DNA of 64,000 bases from Phoronis australis (lineage: Eukaryota; Phoronida; Phoronidae). Of this stretch, positions 35,601-48,500 are shown piece by piece. The position numbers and the translations under genes are program-made. The notes below the pieces were generated by a model that searched no databases, had not been told where the DNA came from, and saw only the letters and a program-made list of their open reading frames with translations. The stretch covers positions 755,637-819,636 of the forward strand of contig NMRA01000153.1 of NCBI GenBank assembly GCA_002633005.1, in the 5' to 3' direction. How positions within the stretch are numbered: the stretch's first letter is position 1; each line of letters starts with the position of its first letter.

Positions 35601-38600
35601 AATATAGTATCATGCAAGTCTTCACAAGTTATCTAGAAACACTGGATTTTACGATAATGGAAAACTAAGTAAACAATATTCACGAAGTCTGACTATTTTC
35701 ACAGAATTAGAGATTCTGAGTGTAATTTTCGTATTTCAGTCGCAGATATCCTAATTCCAAAAGTTTTAGTTGTTAATTACCATATATTAATAACTCGTCA
35801 AATTTAACAATTCTGGCTACAAATCTGCTGATGATCAATTTGCAGCAGCCATGTTCATTCAAGTAGCTTCAGTGTTCGTTCTGCCTGAAGATGGCACTGT
35901 TTCATTATATTTTCTGGTTTTGAGAAATGATAAACATGGCAGGAAGCAAGTTATGAGTGAAACGGAGCAACAGCACAATACAGCAACATAGGTCAGGCAA
36001 TTCCCAAGCAGTGTATTGTCATTTATCACATAAATTTTGCTAAAAATTCACAAAACGGAAAATAATGCCATTTTACATTTTGCCACCATGAATTTTCTGT
36101 TTTTGAAGCTAATTTTAAAGCAGCTTTAAACCTCGTGCTTTCTGTTAAAACACATTGTTTTGGTTTTGGCTACTTACCCATCTTAAAACTGATCATATCT
36201 CATTCATTAGTTTAGAAATGATTTCTAGGCTCAAGAAGAACTGAGGGTAACCTGAAAGTTTGGTCTGAAAATATAACAATCTATCAGTTATTCTCGAGCA
36301 CTGAGATCACTTCTAAACCAAACATGAGAAATATTGTCAATTAGTGACCTAATTCAAAATTTGAATCTTTGACAGAAAGTACTGGTCTAATGACACTTCA
36401 ACTGTTAGAATATCAGGACAGTGTTATCACATAGTATGATGAGTGCCAAGAACAATTTATGTCCCTAAATTTAAAATTCAACCTGTATTTTGAAGTCTGC
36501 TACAACTGGTCTGTGATCACTAAATCTTATGGATGTCAAGCTGGTGTAGTTGATTAGTTCTACATTGAGTAAGGCATTCTCGAAGGAATCCTCATGCACC
36601 ATCCATAGAATCCTATCACACCATGCAGGCTTCCTCCGTTTTGAACTGGAAACAAAACAAGACATTTGGAAATCTTTGGACAGTCCTCTTGAGGGTCGAA
36701 AGTCATTCAGTGTGGTTACACAAAAATAAAGAAGAGCACACAACGCAGTGGTTAACTGCTTGCTAAACTCTTCTCAGAGTAAAAAATACGACTGTGTACT
36801 AAGTCACCTGCACATGATCAGACTAGACAATCTTCTGACTTCACTGGCAGATAAGGCACTCTCATAAACACTGTCCTTTTCCCATGAGATTTTTATGCAC
36901 TTCCTACTAACGACCTTCAGCTCTTTTCTCATAAGCCCCGATTTGTTGTAATCATCTGAATGCAGCTCTTTCTCATCAACCGCATTTTGTGTTCTCAGTT
37001 GCACAGAGTTAATACATAATACCAAGTATGTACTACACAGTGTCAAGCACTTACTGAGAAATTCTGCAGTTTTCAAGAAAGAAATGCACAAATGGGAAAA
37101 CTACAGTGTCAGTAATGAAAAAAACTAATTAATGAACAAGAGCACCAATGCACTGCAAACGGTGTGCTTCAAGGGCAGACTGTTTAATTGCATCTTAAAA
37201 TGGCAATTAGAAGGCTGAGAATACATTTGTCGCATCCAAAAATGGGAAGGTATCGCCATCTCTCAAAATTGTTTGCAAAATTTTATGAAAATCTGTCAAA
37301 GAATTCCAAAGATACAAAGGCACAGTAAAAACAACAAACTGTCATAAAGAAGCAGATCAGTAGTCCAATCCATCCATCTGCTGTCAAGTTCATAGGAATA
37401 CAACCTTCAAAATTTCAAAAACATCTTGCAAGCAGTTTAGGAGATACAGCATTGGATGGGAAAAATGTCATAAGGGGACATCACAGTTGTTGCACCAGTT
37501 TGAAAATCCACATCAGTCATGCTCTTGTCAGTAAGAACATATCTGCCAATTTTCATAATAAGCCTAAATGTGGTTTGGCAGCTACAGAATCAAAAAATCA
37601 GACTAAAATATAATTAAAATGGCCACTATTTGGTGCAGAAAACGTCAAATCCATCGCAAAAAGGAAAGATGTAGTCGTCTTCACAATAGAAAATTAATTT
37701 GCTTGCCCAATTTCATGAAAAAGCATCTAGGAGCTCTGAAGTAACAGACGAGGCAAAAGTGAAAAATAAAAGTGACATTAAGGAGAACAACTGAAACTGG
37801 CCGTCATCAGTTGCCATCTCCATAGGAACAAATCTGCTAAATTTCAGAAAGATCTTGCAAAGGGTAAGGAGATAAAGCCATGGAAACAAAAAAACAGTAG
37901 TTGAACATGTCCACAAATCAAAGTCACCCTCGGTCTTCTCATCCCTCGAGCAGTTTGGTGGATGCAGAGGGTGATGTCGAAAACGTACTCAAGAAATGTT
38001 AAAATGGCTACAGAGTGGCACAGCATAAGTCAAATCTGCACAAAAATGAGAAGGCGTCGTTGTCGCCTTAATAGAAACCCATTAACTAAATTCCATGAAA
38101 ATCTGCAAAAACGAGTTTCAAAGATACAGACTCTGAGGATAACGACAAATTGAACCTAGGGGGCACAGCTGTAGTCGCTCCATCCAAATATCGTCGTTGT
38201 TCATTGTCAACTTCATGTTAATACACTTGCCAAATTTAATAAAGATCCTAGGAGGCGCCATGGTAGTCCAAGTGGTTCGAAAATCATCATCAGCCATCCT
38301 CTTCAGAGTAGAAAGTTAACATAATGTAATGCAAATTTTCATCCTAAGAGTAATTTGGATGATGGAGGAGCAGATGCCAAAAAGAGACTAGAAAACCGTA
38401 AAAATGGCCACTAGATGGCGCAAAATATGACGAACCCATCCGAACACCAGAATATTTCACCGTTTCTTTAATAAGAAGGTATTAACCAAATTTCATAAAA
38501 ATCCATCAACATGAAGGAATTTCAGAGAAACCGAGGAAAACAGAAAAAATGAAATTGCCACTAGGGGGCATAGCGTTCGTTGAATCCATCTGAAAGTAGT

Positions 38601-41600
38601 CATTGTCAACATCATACAAATACAGCTGCTAAAGGGAATACAGATCTTACAGTGGATTTAGGAGATACGTACAGCTATGGGCGCAAAAAAGTACCACTAA
38701 GAGACGCCACAGTAGACGAAGTCGTGGGAAAATCATCGTCAACCCTCCTCTTCACACCAAGAACATAATATATGCCAATTTTCACGATCATCCTTAGAGT
38801 GATTTAGTTGATAGAGGGGCAAATGCCAAAAACAGACTCGAACGAGCAAAAATGGCCACGAGGTGGCGTAAGCTTCCTCAAATCCACCCGAAAGCAGCAG
38901 GGCTCAACATAACGAGCTGCAGGTCGCATTTGCGACCTGAAATTTGGAAATGCGAGCTGAGATTTTTGTCAACTCGTATCAAGTCGCAAAATGCGAGCTG
39001 GAATTTCCAACGTATGCGAGCTGAGGTTTTACACTACTCAGTAGATACCGGGCAAATATAAAGCAACTCTTGTTAATCCGAACGTTATTTGGTTTTGCTG
39101 CCAAATCCAAGTTCAAAAGAACACTAATAGAGAAAAACCCTCCCGATGAGTGTAAGCAGGTCGCGTGAACATGGGATATGCAGAATCGATCTTTGACGCG
39201 TTACATTGGCTAACATTTTCTGGCCACTACATAGCACGTGATAAAACACCACAAAGCGGTGTTTCTACTAATTCTTAAGCGATCAACTTACCATACTTTG
39301 TGGTGGATAAATATCTTTATTTTTTGCATAATGTCCTTATTCCATATACCAAAAATCCACGACAATATCCCTGATATCGCACTGCGGCACTGGTCTGTCC
39401 CATTGTTAGCGTCCAAGCGGTCCCGGCAGACAATGGTGACTTGGAGATATACGTCTCGTTTTTTATCGCATAAGTCAGCCCGAAGTGAAAATGACAACCT
39501 ATTAATCGCCAGACGACTTTTAGTTGCCAAGAAATTCTCAAACTCCTTTACTTGTTTTTGGGGCTTTGTGTGCAAAATATGATTGGTCTTTCATTCGTTG
39601 TTGCCAACGTAAAATGTAGGCCTACTCCAGCGATTCAAGTGCTTGAACTCACGCGTGCGCACCACTTCAAAACTACACAGTCATGAAAAGAGAATAGTGA
39701 CAGGCCTAAATGAAAGAGTAAGCACCCGGATGCCAGTGGTTTATTTGAAGATGAACTCATACATTCCTGGCGATTATAAAAGACCAGGTGCTTTACCACA
39801 TTCCCCGGGACCGATAGAACTCAGAACTGAAATTTTCATGTTCCGATGTTTCCCGAGGTCGATGTTCACTAAGCCCTATATTCTATGCCCGTAGCCAGCT
39901 ATTGCAACTAAACCGGTACTAGATATGAAATTGTGGCTAGCGAACTTTTTATTCCTCTCATCATACATCCCCTCCCATCGTTGGCAACTTTTCGCTCCCT
40001 ACTGGACCACCGTCACCGTAAAATTTTCAGATCAAAATAAAAATACTCTTGCTCGGGCTGAAGCAGGCAGTGTAGGGTACAGTGTAGGTGATAACAATAT
40101 CCAGTAAGTCACCCCAACTTGATGGAGTCTGCCTCTCAAAATCGTATTATTATAACGTTTCTTACCATTCCATTGCAGTCTTTTAAGATCTTATCGCAAA
40201 CACTCGACTACACTCACGAACAAGCCCACTCCCTACCTTTGAAGCGCTTCATAAGCACTCAGTAATCTACTAAGCGTTCCCCCCTCAACTTTTGAGAATT
40301 TCCAATTAAGCACCCACTGTTCAGGCTAGCACCCATCATAGCGCACTACAAACGACCGCGCGTGGTTTAAAATTGACATGCAGCCAAAATAGTGTGTCAC
40401 TCTCATTTTACACAACAAATTCAGTTTCAAAAAAACGTCTTTTCTCAATACGTAGAAACCAAATCCCGGCTTTGTTTTATACCTCTGAAAGAAAGTTAAA
40501 ACTAGTGACTTGCGTGTCGTTTTGTGACTGACCTAATTTTCCGTACTTGGCAGGTATTGAGGAGCAAACTTGAATTACCTGATGGCAACCCGCACGGAGT
40601 CAGGAATTATTTCGATACTATTCATTTTATGGAAAACTAATTGTTGAGTACGTGAACAGCATACGTGTCACGTTTTTGTTGCGAAATTTGCACTGAATTG
40701 TACCCGTGCATCCAAATACATCATTCGCACTGTTTGGTTAGAGCACCGTTTGGTTAGGGCACCGTTTGGTTAGGGCACCATTTGGTTAGGGCACCGTTTG
40801 GTTAGGGCACCGTTTGGTTAGGGCACCGTTTGGTTAGGGCACCGTTTGGTTAGGGCACCGTTTGGTTAGGGCACCGTTTCACGGGTTTTTTCGACAGATG
40901 TTTTTCAAACGACGAGTTAAGTTGCAAAATTTGGGCTGCGAACAAAAAGTAGAGGGAATTTGCCGAGTTAGTTTACATCTTTAATGACTTTGCAGGTCAG
41001 GTTTAGCAAAATCACGAATACTTTTTCAACAGACATTTTCTCCCTTTTCACATGGCAAACTTAGCTACTCGAATGCATGTGTCAGTTAGAGAGCACTGAT
41101 TCAACTTTCACGTCGTCAATTTGCCTTGCGCTCTAGAGCCAATGGCGGTGGCGAAGAACAGTAATACCATACCTGCATTAACGAATTCAATTTTTGTGAG
41201 TATTTAGCGCTTCAGGTAAGTTCATATTATCTAAACAATTTCTCGATGATCTAAAATCAATTTTGGCATGTAAAAATGGCGGGAAAATTTTGCGACCTGG
41301 CATTTATGAATGCGAGCTGGATTTAGAAAATGCGACCTGGGATTTTGGCTAGGTCGCAAAATACGATCTGGTGATTTTAATAGCGTCGATTTAGTAGATA
41401 CAGCTGCAGACACCGGACGGCAGACGCCCGGACAGAGATGACGGCAATGTGCACCCACATTATAAATATGAGGGTGCATAAAAACACAATTGAAGAAGAT
41501 TGCCTTCACTGATCATGTAGATACCGTAGTAAGTAAACTGCCGGGAAGTTGAGTAAGACAAGCATTATATTAGTCAGATCAGAAGCTTTACGCCATAAAG

Positions 41601-42522
41601 TGTGCTGCGATAAAAAAGCAACATGCATGCACTGAAATTATCATACGAGATGCAATCCATCAGCTGTCAAATAGTGCAACTATCTAAAAGTTGTTGAACT
41701 CTCATTTTTTATTATGACTTTGAATTGTCTGGTATTAAAACTAGGACAAGATCCTATGAGTCTTCACATACTTTTAAATTCCACAAAAACCTTGAAGCCA
41801 TTGGCATTAGATTGCCCATGTTTCAGATTTTTCTAGGCACTTAACAATTATTTTTTCCAATAACATGAGAATGCAAGGTCATGCAGCTGTGGGTATTTTT
41901 TATACTGAACCAAAGATCATGATTCATTTTGATACATAACATACAAAAAATGGTTTCATTTGAAGTTAAAACATCTTATTTGCAAGCCTCAGGCAGGGAT
42001 ATACTTGGCCACTCGCCCAGTCGCCAATACGACTAAAACTGTGCTGGGAGAGTAGAAGTTCACTGGCCGGTCACTCAGGTGGCGAGTGATTTTTCAGAGC
42101 ACATACATCAGGCACTCTGTCCTTCCCCAGCTTCATGCAGAGTTTAATGAATAAATTTTCTCCAATTCCTTATGGTGTTTTATTCTTTAGTTTTGGTCCG
42201 CGTCTCGGTGCTCCAGCAGTACAAAAACATCTACGCAGTGTGCTCGAACCGAGTCAGTGAATGTTAAACTTGAAGGGATCCTTGATGATGAAAGGTCACA
42301 GTGGGTGCAAGACGTTTTTGCAAAAACAATACTGAGGGCTTACGGATGAACAAAGTTGGTACCAGAAATATCGGTGATGATTTATTTTGCAACAAATGAA
42401 GTGAATAATTTGACTGGGCATTCGATTTTGAATCATCGTAGGTAGCCTTAAAGTGAGCAATTTAGATGCCACCGCAAAAGTTGAATCAGCGCTATGTTCA
42501 ACCGGCGTGTGTGTGTGTGTGT

Positions 42523-42576
<54 letters not shown>

Positions 42577-45500
42577 ANNNNNNNNNNNNNTGTGTGTGTG
42601 TGTGTGCAGCTTGAAATAGGAGAAATTAATACAATGACAAAATACTTGCGACTTTTCTAAGACTGTGCCATATGATTGTATCAATGTCGTCAAAGATAGA
42701 TACATGTAACTCTAAGTACAACAAACTACCCTCCCTTTGCTCGCGGTCTAAATTTTGGAACTCGAGCAATTGAAAAACATCCTGTCGAAAAAGAATTCTG
42801 TGACACTGTGCCCTAGCCAAATGTCATATTGATGAGTGGGAACAATCCTGCGCACATGTTTCGACAAAAAATCTTTTAACTTATTCTTTTTATTCAATGA
42901 TTAGTTTCGCAAAAATGAAAAGCCTTGAAATACTTCGACTCCTTGCAGATTTCTATTAACGGGTGATTCGAGTTTGTTTCCTTAACACTGAATATGTCCC
43001 ATATACGGGAAAATTAGGTCAGTCACGACAGATAACTGGTGTTACTCCTCCTTTGGAAGTTTAAAACAAGTCGGAATTTGGCGTTTAATCGTTGAAAAAA
43101 AATGGGTTTTTGAAACAAGAGCAACGAGCATAGAAATGCGTCAACCATAGCACTGCTAACAGTGTTCTTCTATGGGTATTTTTAGTATCATAAAAGTGGC
43201 CATTAGATGTTGCAGAATGCGTCAAACCCATCCGAATTAGGAAGTTGATGTCGTCTCTGGAAAACACGTCTACTTGCCAAATATCATGAAAATAAGCCAA
43301 GGATCTTCTAAGATATATACACAAAATGTACCGAGTGTGGTATAGATGAAGTAATATCCCACAAGACAATGTGAAGGCGTCGTCGCCTCCTTAATAGAAA
43401 CCTATCAGCCAAATTTCATGAAAATATCCGAGGATACAGACTGGGCAAACGTAAACAAATTTTACCACTAGGGGGCACAGTGGTATCTGAATGAGTTCGA
43501 CACTCGTCATCATTTGCTGACGACTCCATAGGAATACATGTCATCATTGCCTTTGTATTAAAAACCTATTTGACGAATTTCATGAAAATTTGTTAAGGAA
43601 ATGCAAAGATAAAGAGGCAAACGTAAAAACCTAAAATTGCCACTTGGGGGCACAGCGGTATACGGAAACTCATCCTCATCTGTCATCAGCCACACAGGAA
43701 CACACCTGCCAAATTTCAATAATTGCGATAATAAAGACGAGAAAGACTGCAATTAGTTATTTTAATACCATTCTGTGCCATAAACTCCATTTATGCGTGT
43801 AACTGTGATGGCTTATATCCTTACCATGATCCCTTCTTAGCCACACGGAATAATTTTGTTTCCAGTTGGTCCGCTTCAGCAGGAACAATTTTGTTTCCAA
43901 TTGAGTCTGAAAAAATCTATGACGTGGTTGACTGAAGACCCGGCAGAGGAAAATTGGCAGTGGTAGAGAGGTGGTGGTTGTAAGAAGAGCAAAATAAATG
44001 TTTGCTAACTACAATTTCACGCCTATCCATTCAGCTGCAATAGCTGGCTAAGGGCAAGGAACATCGGATCTAGAGAACACCGAGCATGAGAAACATCAGA
44101 ACAGGAGAATATCAGGTCTGGAGAACATCGTAAAGTACCAGGGATCTAAGTTCATTGTCAAATAAATACCCGAAAGCTTAACAGCCAATCCGGTAATCTT
44201 TTATTTAGGACCGTTGCCGTTCTCTTTTGACGTGTGACTTTGGAGTGGTGTGCACGCTTACGTTCCCACACTTGAACCGCTGGAGTACATTCATTTGCCA
44301 GCAGCGTGTTAGTGACAGATGACTCATGTATATGCGCACGTCAGCCCCGACAGAAACAAGGGCTCTTCACGATTCGAAACTACTCTGCTGAAAGACAAGT
44401 CAGGTGCCGTTGTTTCGTAATTGATAGGATTGTCATTTTCATTTTTGCTGTTTTTTGCCATAAAAAATTATTCTTGTTGAAACAGATTGTTACATGTACT
44501 CGACGACGTTTCCTAGTCATGATTGTTTGCTGGGACGTTGCTCGCAAACAGTGGGACCAACCAGTCCCGCAGTGTGATAAAATCGGGCATATCTTACATA
44601 AAAAATAAATACATTTTCCACCACAAAGTTTGGTAAGTTGATTGTTTAAAAATTAGTAGAAAAATCACTGTTTTATGACATTTGATCACGGGTTTAATAC
44701 TTTGCCATGAGTGGAACAATCGATAGCCATCACAGACCTATGCGGCGTTCCTCCCAGACCAAGGGTGCTTTTGCAGTTAACACAGATGTTTTGGTTTTTA
44801 ATCGCAGTACAAAATCATGCATGCCCAAATTTGGCAATGTTTCTGTCTGGCATATTGAAACACGTTTAGCTTGTATCGTTTAGCTTGTATTGAAAAGGCA
44901 CATTGAAACACGTTTAGCTTGTATTGAAAAGGCATATTGAAACACGTTTAGCTTGTATTGAAAAGGCATATTGAAACACGTTTAGCTTGTATTGAAAAGG
45001 CATATTGAAACACATTTAGCTTGTATTGAAAAGGCATATTGAAACACGTTTATCTTGTATTGAAAAGGCATATTGAAACACGTTTAGCTTGTATTGAAAA
45101 GGCATATTGAAACACATTTAGCTTGTATTGAAAAGGCATATTGAAACATGTTTAGCTTGTATTGAAAAGGCATATTGAAACACGTTTAGCTTGTATCACA
45201 CCACCTTAATTCCAGAATTTCTGACGTGGTTAATTTGTCGTCTTTATGGTGATTCTTGAATTTGAGATTGCCAGATATCTGTAGTTTGTTGTGAGTGGCG
45301 CGAAACGGGATAAGTAACTTTGCGATGGGCGACTTGATTTTCTGGCTTAGTCGCTCAGCTGGCGAACAGGGTTTTGAGGCCTAGGTATATCCCTGTCAGG
45401 TCCATCAACTTTAATTGTTACTTGACATAACAAAGTACAAGACAGTTGAGATCAAAATTTCTGCAACCAACCTAGTGTCATATATGTCTGTGTCTTTGTC

Positions 45501-48500
45501 AAATTTGTAAGTTGGTGGAAATGAGAGCTCTCCTTCATCAAAGTCTAGAAAAATTCTTCCCTCTTCCTTGGCCTTGAGCAACTGAAGCAAGCAAAGATTA
45601 AAACTGTGTGTAATGTCATACTAAGTCAGAAGTTATAACAAAGACCTAGCACCTATTAACAGTCAGCAATCACAACATGCATCTGTGTTCACTGTCCACT
45701 TGCACGAAACAATCCCAAGTAGGGACTGAATGAAGGCGTAATTTAAAAGAAAATTTAATATGTTGTATCACCAGAACATGCTTCACAGCATACTTAAACA
45801 AATGATACAGGAAGATGCATTATATAATCTCTCACCTGGTCATATGGCAGGAGATCTTTAAAGTTCCGTCCTTCGATTTTATGTATGATGTCCTGACGAG
45901 AAATGTCATCTAAACGGAAGTTTAAGTCACCCATCCAAAAAACATAGCTGAAAAAATTAAAAAGTTTATTTAGTAGTTGAAGACAGGCAGCTCAGTATAA
46001 TAATAAAGATATTGGCTTATAAATTCACCTTCAGTGAGGGATATTCGTGACAGATTACAGCTGAAAACATGATATCACAAATAACTTGTCAGTCAGTTCG
46101 AAGTCGGCCATCAGGCTTACCAACATGAGGACAAACTAAGATTTTATGTAGTGTCCTATTTGCCAAGCACGAGCTTGCCAAAAGGAAACACCTATAGGTT
46201 GTCATTGGCAACTCCAAACAGACAAGAAGCACATGCTCAAATTTTCTTCCTCAAACAATTTTGTTGTCCCCAGACACAGACCTTCGTTATATTCCAAGTC
46301 CTTTTTTATTCAAGCCATTCGATTATTTCATCCTCTATAAATAAAGTTTACTTATTTATTATTATTATAATTATCAAATGTCAAACACAACTTCCACTAC
46401 AAATCAGTCACTGCAAAATTAGAATTTCAAACAATTGAAACAAGAGCAATGCAGAGCATTGAAATGCGCCCACGACTGCAATGCAAACAGTGTGCTTCTA
46501 AACTAAGGTGTTTAGCAGAATCATAAAAATGGAGAATAGATGGCACAGAGTACATCAAACATGGCCAAAAATGGGAAGGTGTCGACATCTCCTGAATAGA
46601 AAGATGTTTGCAAATTACAGTTTATGAAAATCAATTCATGAATTAGAGGTAAACAGGAAAAAAAAACTCCCATTAGGAGGCAAACAGGCAGTCCAACCCA
46701 TAACAACAAAACCCATCCAAAAATCAACGTTATCCGCCATCTCCTTGTTAGGAAAACACCTGGCAAATTTCATATTGATTCATCAAGTAGTTTGGCAGAC
46801 AGAAACTTTAAGGCAGATGCCAAAAATCTGATTCGAAAATTTAAAAAGTGACCACTAGGTGGCGCAGATTTGTCAAAGCTATCCGAAAATAGAAAGTTGT
46901 CGTCGCTTCCTTAAAACAATCCTATTTACCAAATTTCATGAAAATCTATTCAAGAATTCCAAAGATAAAGAGGAAACCATAAAATACTGAAATTGCCACT
47001 AGGGGGCAAAGTAATAGTCGGAATGGTCCAAAGTTCTTCATCATACGTCGTCACCTTCATAGGAACCTATCTGCCAAATCTCATTTAGATCCTGTGAGGG
47101 CATTAGGAGACACAACTGCAGACGCCGGACGCTCAAACAGAAATGACATCAATATGCACCCTCATATACATATGCGGGTGCATAAAAATGACGTGCATAG
47201 GATCAACGTTTGGGCAAACAGAAGAGTGTTGTCCACATGAAAATTTTCTTAAAGTTTTAACTGGGGACCAGTTAATTGCTTCAATAACACTGAATAAGCT
47301 ATAACCACATTGTACAAAAACAGTGAATGGTTTACAACTTACTCATGATCCAAGATATTGTCAACATCAGGATCCCTGAACTGTTGGCTGGCAAGTATAC
47401 TTTGAAAATCCTGTAGTGGTAAATAACACTGAATAAGCTATAACCACATTGTACAAAAACAGTGAATGTTTTACAACTTACTCATGATCCAAGATATTGT
47501 CAACATCAGGATCCATGAACTGTTGGCTGGCAAGTATACTTTGAAAATCCTGTAGTGGTAAATAACAGCTGAGGCAACTCGATAGATGTGACATACCAAA
47601 AATATTTACTGCATAATCTAATTGCCTCATATTAAATATAACACAAATAAACAAATAAAATGTAACTGTAAACGGTCAAAAGTTAGCAATAGCTGAACTG
47701 GCTGTGAACATATACGTCACCTTCACCGCAAAATATAACTAACAAAAAAGAGTAACTGTTTTCTGAATTAACGAATTGAGACAATTAACAGCGCTGTGTC
47801 ATTCTCATAGCTAAGTGACCAAGAATTTTTGTTGAAAAAATGTTATTTAAGGAAACTTGATAGGGAAAGCCGTTTCTTCAAAAATCATCAAACATTTTGT
47901 AACAAAACTTCCATCCTCAAAAACTGTACTTTATAATTTTTCACGACTTGTAGCCATTGTTAGTCTTAAAAATCCATTAAGTATTTAGCATTTTTCTATG
48001 AATAATGACTTTTTAATTTGACTCCTAAAAATCTGAGACACATTTTTGTAGATATTGTGCTGTCAAGAAAATTCAAACATGGTTAAAGTAAGTGGACTCT
48101 TTCTCGAGATATCGAGTTCCAAAATTCTAAAAGGGAACGCAACACTGTTTTTGATGTTGTATCGACAGGTCCATGGTTACCTTGGAGACACACATTTCAG
48201 TGTTAATTAATGTTCCACTGGGGTGTACTTACTATCCATGGTTTAATAACAAGAAGAATAAATTGCCAACCAAAAGACAGACATGTTTATTCTACATTCA
48301 TTTCCATTGAACAAGGCTTCCTATGTGCTATAGAGCAAACACTTTGTCTTGTTGGCTATTGAGCTAATTGTACAGCTTGCTATTGACCTAACACATTGTA
48401 CTGTGTGCCATTGAGCTAACACATTGTACTGTGTACACTGAGCTAACACATTGTACTGTGTGCCACTGAGCTAACACATTGTACTGTGTGCCATTGAGCT

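Larger units (their letters stand above)
41994..45395. mobile_element. 3.4-kb non-autonomous element with TCAGG duplication (hAT-like)
   Basis: Left end CAGGGATATACTTGGCC and right end (reverse complement) CAGGGATATACCTAGGCC are inverted repeats. TCAGG flanks both (41989-41993, 45396-45400). CAGGG termini suggest the hAT group, though the classical hAT duplication is 8 bp. Subterminal GTCGCC-type words recur at both ends. It contains a GT tract with gap, a dispersed repeat copy and a 34-bp satellite, and no transposase frame. Confidence 0.6.
47283..47560. repeat. 139-bp tandem duplication containing exon 5
   Basis: Units 47283-47421 and 47422-47560 differ at only two bases. Each contains a complete 68-nt exon with its own acceptor and donor. 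Confidence 0.95.

Noticed and set aside
40729-40879. Interstitial telomeric repeat
   Set aside because: TTAGGG occurs once per 16-bp unit only; it is an ordinary minisatellite.
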